DNA from: JANXSF01 sp031394025
Lineage (GTDB): Bacteria; Acidobacteriota; Terriglobia; Bryobacterales; Bryobacteraceae
Length of the DNA: 9,539 nucleotides
Direction of reading: 5' to 3'
NCBI GenBank assembly: GCA_031394025.1
Contig: JANMWO010000107.1
Location: 1-9,539 of the forward strand
Positions 6,655-9,539 of this stretch are shown one piece after another; position 1 is the stretch's first letter; every line of letters begins with the position of its first letter. Both the position numbers and the translations under genes were made by a program. Below the pieces are notes generated by a model. That model ran no database searches. It was not told where the DNA came from and worked only from the letters and a program-made list of their open reading frames with translations.

Positions 6655-8346
6655 ATGAACATATTTCCACACCCCGATGCCATACCCGGTAATCCCGAAG
6701 CACCAGGTGGACCTGATAAAGGAAGTCCCAGCGGTGAGGACAGGTTTGTTGCAGAGCGGGAAGCTCTTGCTCGGATTCTGGAAAGCGGGGAATTTCAGCG
6801 CAGCCCCAATCTTGAAAAAATTTTGACCTACCTCTGCACCCAATTCTTTTTGGGGAAGTCGCATTTGGTGAAAGAGTATTCCATTGCAACTGAAGCGTGC
6901 AATCGAAGAGGCGACTTTGATCCAAAGCAGGATGCCATTGTTCGCGTGGAAATGCACCGGTTGCGCAAGCGGCTAAAGGAATATTACGATTCCCGTGGAG
7001 CCGCCGATCTGTTGCGCATCTCCATTCCCACCAAATCTTATGTTCCGGAATTTGAAAAACTGGCATCGCCGATGGTTGCGTCGGGATTAATTTCCGAAGC
7101 GATAGAAGAGGTTCCTGAAGAGGGTATCGAACAATACCAGCCTTTGGTTGAAGCTAGTGGTCCGACCCGACGGAAGTCCGCATCCTTTTGGGTGATGGTC
7201 TTAGCACTGATCTTTGGGTTGAGCTTTGCAGCGTTCAAACTTCTGCCAGGGTCCAGCAAAGTGGCGCAAGACAAGAAGTCACCTGAGGTAGCATCGGCAG
7301 CCGCAGTGGTTCCTCCTGTACTGGCAACTGACCCGGTTGTTACAAATGAAGCCGATCAGACCGTGGGCCTGAGCGAAATCCGCATTCTTGCTGGACGTCC
7401 CAAGGGACGATACCCAGACCGCTATGGCGTGGTGTGGCAGGGCGATGATTATTATCGTGGAGGGTCGGCGGTAGCTGTTGAATCGAAAGTTCATTCCCGC
7501 GGCTTTGATTCCAACCTGTTTTCGAATATGCGGGAAGGTGATTTCTATTACGACATTCCCTTGCGCCAAGCCAGCTACGAAATGTTACTGCTGTTTGCCG
7601 AGACCACCTTTGGCGAAGGAAATTCCATGGGGGGCGATGAATCGCCACGCAGCTTTCATGTTGTTGTAAATAACAATACAGTCATTTCCAATTTAGAAGT
7701 GATGGCCGATGCTCACGACGTCAACGCCAGCACAGCCAAGCTAATAAAAGATGTTCGCCCAGACAAAGATGGAAAGTTGCATCTGCACTTCCAATCCACT
7801 CTATCGGGCAAGGCATTTGTAAATGCGATTGTGATTCGCCCGGGAATTGTGGGCAAGATTAAGCCCATTCGGATTGTTTGTCGGCCAAACGTCTACCGGG
7901 ATTCGGACAATAATATTTGGGAACCGGATCACTTTTTCCGGGGAGGCGTACAGATAACACGCCCCACCGGATCAGCGGCCCTACCCAAGGATCCAGACCT
8001 GGTGAAGGGTGAGCGTTACGGCAAGTTCTCCTATACAATTCCAGTGCCGCCGGGGAAATACCAGGTTCGGTTCTATTTTACTGAATACTGGTTTGGTGCT
8101 GATCGTCCAGGCAAGGGCGGTGTTGGAAGCAGAGTGTTCGATGTGTTCTGCAATTTCCGACCGCTACTCACAAATTTCGATATCCTCCAACGTGACACCA
8201 AGAATCGATCTATAGTGGAAACCTTTCACGGTTTGGTTCCAAATTTAGATTCAAAGCTAATTTTCGAGTTCGAGCCAAAGGTGAACTACGCAATGTTGAA
8301 CGCCATTGAAATCGCCGAGGACGATGCGGTTCTGGGCAGTCACTGA
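6655..8346 (+). CDS. Membrane one-component regulator: winged-helix-like domain, TM segment, tandem malectin domains (563 aa)
   Basis: Domains in order: residues about 30-135 match the N-terminal winged-helix-like domain I know from acidobacterial and proteobacterial TPR/cyclase-type regulators (LVKEYSIATE at 71-80, GDFDPKQDAIVRVEMHRLRK at 86-105, RISIPTKSYVPEF at 121-133). A basic TRRK (171-174) precedes one transmembrane segment at about 177-197, so the N-terminus is probably cytoplasmic. After an Ala/Pro/Val-rich linker come two malectin-like beta domains, about 241-397 (YEMLLLFAETTFGEG at 308-322, GKAFVNAIVIRP at 385-396) and 404-556 (GKYQVRFYFTEYWFGA at 467-482, MLNAIEIAE at 547-555). 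Malectin domains bind glucosides in known members. The layout parallels ToxR/CadC-type membrane transcription factors with a carbohydrate-sensing domain outside. It is divergent from the Oar-like receptor gene, its likely target. DNA binding and the ligand are inferred. A start at 6643 would add four residues. Confidence 0.8.
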   Translation: MNIFPHPDAIPGNPEAPGGPDKGSPSGEDRFVAEREALARILESGEFQRSPNLEKILTYLCTQFFLGKSHLVKEYSIATEACNRRGDFDPKQDAIVRVEMHRLRKRLKEYYDSRGAADLLRISIPTKSYVPEFEKLASPMVASGLISEAIEEVPEEGIEQYQPLVEASGPTRRKSASFWVMVLALIFGLSFAAFKLLPGSSKVAQDKKSPEVASAAAVVPPVLATDPVVTNEADQTVGLSEIRILAGRPKGRYPDRYGVVWQGDDYYRGGSAVAVESKVHSRGFDSNLFSNMREGDFYYDIPLRQASYEMLLLFAETTFGEGNSMGGDESPRSFHVVVNNNTVISNLEVMADAHDVNASTAKLIKDVRPDKDGKLHLHFQSTLSGKAFVNAIVIRPGIVGKIKPIRIVCRPNVYRDSDNNIWEPDHFFRGGVQITRPTGSAALPKDPDLVKGERYGKFSYTIPVPPGKYQVRFYFTEYWFGADRPGKGGVGSRVFDVFCNFRPLLTNFDILQRDTKNRSIVETFHGLVPNLDSKLIFEFEPKVNYAMLNAIEIAEDDAVLGSH

Positions 8347-8401
8347 GTTAGTAAGGGATCTGCCGGATTGCGTCGAAGCTGGTTAGATGAAACCCTGAAT
8401 T

Positions 8402-8758
8402 GTGAATACGTGTGTCTTTATTCTTGTAGCAATGGGGTTGCTGATAAGTTCTGCAACTGCCCAAAGTCAAACGACACCAATTGCGGCCTTGCTTCCAATC
8501 ATTGACCAGCTTCCAGCCCAGGAACAGGCCAGCCGTTTACTGCAAAGCGCAATTCAAGGGGAGAAGGGTGCCCTTGCTGCAATTGAAACCCGAGTGCCCA
8601 CCTGGTTCGGCAGGATTGGGAATTGGACACAGCTTCAATACAAAGTTAGTGCGGCATTAAATGCAAGTGATCTTGAAGTTCGGGTGGCTGCTGTGGAAAT
8701 AACGTTGGCGGCACATAAAATTGCCAAAACCCCTGCCGAAGCGCTAGCTCCAGACTGA
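8402..8758 (+). CDS. Short secreted protein, probably a 3'-truncated gene (118 aa)
   Basis: I do not recognise this with certainty. The N-terminus (hydrophobic core CVFILVAMGLLIS, then ATAQS) is a likely signal peptide cut near ATA or TAQ, though it has no basic residue. The rest is helical and Ala-rich; the last part (SDLEVRVAAVEITLAAHK, then IAKTPAEALAPD) resembles the first HEAT-like helices of longer secreted acidobacterial proteins I recall, which run on for several hundred residues. Here the frame stops right after this segment and nothing similar follows in any frame, so I infer a deletion near 8745-8758. The start is GTG 8402; an in-frame TGA at 8396-8398 rules out anything longer, and no good ribosome-binding site is seen. 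It begins 55 bases after the malectin gene and may be cotranscribed with it. Confidence 0.5.
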   Translation: MNTCVFILVAMGLLISSATAQSQTTPIAALLPIIDQLPAQEQASRLLQSAIQGEKGALAAIETRVPTWFGRIGNWTQLQYKVSAALNASDLEVRVAAVEITLAAHKIAKTPAEALAPD

Positions 8759-8761
8759 TGA

Positions 8762-8784
8762 ATGTATTACTATATGTATATACT
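8762..8784 (+). promoter_or_regulatory. AT-rich promoter/operator ahead of brnTA
   Basis: This stretch contains TATACT (8779-8784), a good -10 box, overlapping the palindrome GTATATAC (8776-8783). The predicted transcription start falls almost on the GTG of brnT at 8787, suggesting a leaderless message; no ribosome-binding site is present. No convincing -35 box is seen. BrnA antitoxins are known to repress their own promoter, and the overlapping palindrome would be a natural site, but this is inference. Confidence 0.35.
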
Positions 8785-8786
8785 CT

Positions 8787-9097
8787 GTGCGCTACGAATG
8801 GGATGAAAGCAAAAATCGGCACAATCAGAAAAAACATAGCGGAATCTCATTCGAGTTGGCGGCCCTTACCTTTGAAGACACACGGTGCCTTGTAGGTTTA
8901 GACCGCATAGACGAATCAGGAGACAGCGTTGGCAGGCGATCGGCGTGGCTCATACCGGGCCCGCAATTGCTGCCGTACTATTGGTTGTACACGCTTACAG
9001 GGAGGACAGGCATGGCGAAGAAATTATCCGCATCATCTCGGCCCGCAGGGCTGAAAAGCATGAGCTCAGAAGATATCAAGAACAGGCAATGGACTAA
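8787..9097 (+). pseudogene. brnT: BrnT-type toxin gene broken by a one-base deletion
   Basis: BrnT is an RNase toxin of the RelE-like fold. The first frame starts at GTG 8787 and gives the typical opening RYEWDESKNRHNQKKH, then SGISFELAALTFEDTRC. The frame changes at about 8923/8924: codons read TCA GGA GA, then CAG CGT TGG in the next frame, so one base is missing from the third position of a Glu/Asp codon. The second frame continues QRWQAIGVAHTG, LLVVHAYRED, EEIIRIISARRAEKHELRRY and QEQAMD, and ends at TAA 9095-9097. Restored, the protein would be 103 aa, close to family size. Without restoration, translation runs through the BrnA frame as a 194-aa hybrid. No slippery heptamer is seen at the junction, so programmed frameshifting is unlikely; a sequencing error is the main alternative. 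Confidence 0.8.
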
Positions 9098-9371
9098 GAA
9101 GGAACTTCAGGCGCTCCACTACGCTGGGAAAAACCAAGCGGGTGGCGACGATTCGGACATTAACTTTAAAGATGTTCCCCGCCTGAATGAAAACCAGTTG
9201 GCAAGCATGGTTCGACTTCGCGATGTAAGACTAAAAGTGCCGGTAAGCGTTCGGCTAGACCCAAGTGTCCTTGCTTGGTTGAAATCCAAAGGTGCAGGCC
9301 ACTTAACCCGGATCAACGATATTCTTATGAATTTGATGGAAGCGGAACACGTGGCAAAATCAGGTCGTTAG
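9060..9371 (+). CDS. brnA: BrnA-type antitoxin (103 aa)
   Basis: BrnA antitoxins bind and neutralise BrnT and repress the operon. The protein has a charged N-terminal half (SSEDIKNRQWTKKEL, then INFKDVPRLNENQ) and the family's C-terminal DNA-binding signature KVPVSVRLDPSVLAWLKSKG followed by HLTRINDILMNLMEAE. The ATG at 9060 overlaps the end of brnT by 38 bases, as usual for tightly coupled pairs, and AGGG (9047-9050) nine bases upstream may be its ribosome-binding site. An in-frame ATG at 9012 is possible but less likely. The frame is open upstream to 8787 only because of the toxin frameshift, so automatic annotation would probably fuse the two. The gene looks intact although its toxin is not. 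Confidence 0.8.
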   Translation: MSSEDIKNRQWTKKELQALHYAGKNQAGGDDSDINFKDVPRLNENQLASMVRLRDVRLKVPVSVRLDPSVLAWLKSKGAGHLTRINDILMNLMEAEHVAKSGR

Positions 9372-9380
9372 ATTACTAAA

Positions 9381-9409
9381 TAGACATCAAGACATCACCA
9401 TGCTAACAT
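9381..9409 (+). promoter_or_regulatory. Promoter of the VapB-type antitoxin gene, leaderless
   Basis: TAGACA (9381-9386) and TAACAT (9404-9409) are separated by exactly 17 bases, and TG precedes the -10 with one base between, making it an extended -10. The -35 matches consensus at five of six positions. The predicted transcription start is about 9416, the A of the ATG, and no ribosome-binding site is present, so a leaderless message is likely. Confidence 0.55.
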
Positions 9410-9417
9410 CAAGACAT
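9384..9417. repeat. 12-bp direct repeat in the antitoxin promoter
   Basis: ACATCAAGACAT occurs at 9384-9395 and 9406-9417, perfect and 22 bp apart, two turns of the helix. The first copy covers the -35 end and spacer, the second covers the -10 end and reaches into the start codon. Within the first copy GACATCA is itself doubled at 8-bp spacing (9383-9389 and 9391-9397). Ribbon-helix-helix antitoxins commonly bind short repeated half-sites, so this is a strong candidate autoregulation site. Confidence 0.6.
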
Positions 9418-9539
9418 GAGAACGACCCTAAGCCTGGATTCAGACGTTGCTGCCCTCATCGAACAGGAACTGTCTGAAAAAAAGACCACGTTGAAAGCAG
9501 TGATCAACGAAAGGCTGCGCAGAGGCTTCGCAATTGAGG
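9416..9539 (+). CDS. Ribbon-helix-helix antitoxin, VapB type, partial at window end
   Basis: The visible 41 residues begin MRTTLSLDSDVAALIEQEL and continue SEKKTTLKAVINERLRRGF. The beta strand RTTLSLDSDV followed by two helices, with KAVINERLRRG in the second, is the pattern of small ribbon-helix-helix antitoxins that pair with PIN-domain VapC RNases. The toxin gene would be expected just beyond the window. The reading frame is open to the last base, so the 3' end is missing. It starts 44 bases after the brnA stop, with its own promoter and direct repeats. Confidence 0.75.
   Translation, partial: MRTTLSLDSDVAALIEQELSEKKTTLKAVINERLRRGFAIE

Noticed and set aside
8915..8930. Programmed -1 frameshifting to make BrnT
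   Set aside because: No slippery X XXY YYZ heptamer is present at the junction, and I see no obvious stimulating hairpin just downstream.
9119..9316. 65-aa minus-strand open frame
   Set aside because: Antisense shadow of the brnA coding sequence.
8787..9371. A genuine single 194-aa toxin-antitoxin fusion protein
   Set aside because: The middle of that reading has lost the conserved C-terminal half of BrnT, which is intact in the neighbouring frame and ends normally at 9097.

Overview
The window looks like chromosomal DNA from an acidobacterium, perhaps of the Solibacter/Bryobacter group. That is an inference from gene content, not from a marker gene. The pointers are a very large Oar-like outer-membrane protein with an N-terminal carboxypeptidase-regulatory domain, secreted TPR proteins, an N-terminal winged-helix-like domain of a type I associate with Acidobacteria, and BrnT/BrnA genes. 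Base composition is about half G+C by eye. No rRNA, tRNA, CRISPR array, integrase or transposase was seen.

Layout. 1-334 has no convincing gene. It carries two 56-bp copies of a dispersed-type repeat, a weak third copy and a 16-bp perfect palindrome. 335-2562 (minus strand) is a two-gene operon of exported tetratricopeptide-repeat proteins joined by an ATGA start/stop overlap. 2563-2693 holds two hairpins; one has a full stem only as minus-strand RNA and is a likely terminator. 2694-6194 (minus) is the Oar/TonB-receptor-like protein of 1166 aa. 6195-6654 is a divergent control region with a good minus-strand promoter, a plus-strand extended -10 promoter, and two CGTTAACG palindromes exactly one helical turn apart. 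6655-8346 (plus) encodes a protein that reads as a membrane-anchored transcription regulator: cytoplasmic winged-helix-like domain, one transmembrane segment, then two malectin-like domains outside the membrane. 8402-8758 encodes a short secreted protein that looks 3'-truncated. 8787-9371 is a BrnT/BrnA toxin-antitoxin pair whose toxin gene has lost one base. 9416 to the window end is the start of a ribbon-helix-helix antitoxin gene of VapB type, preceded by direct repeats woven into its promoter.

How the parts may work together. The most interesting proposal is a one-component sensing system: the malectin domains could bind a glycan in the periplasm and the cytoplasmic domain could act on the shared control region, switching its own gene and the divergent outer-membrane receptor gene. 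The architecture and divergent layout are seen in the sequence; ligand, target and function are inferred. The right end (8402-9539), with a truncated gene, a broken toxin and tandem toxin-antitoxin genes, reads as an eroding accessory segment.
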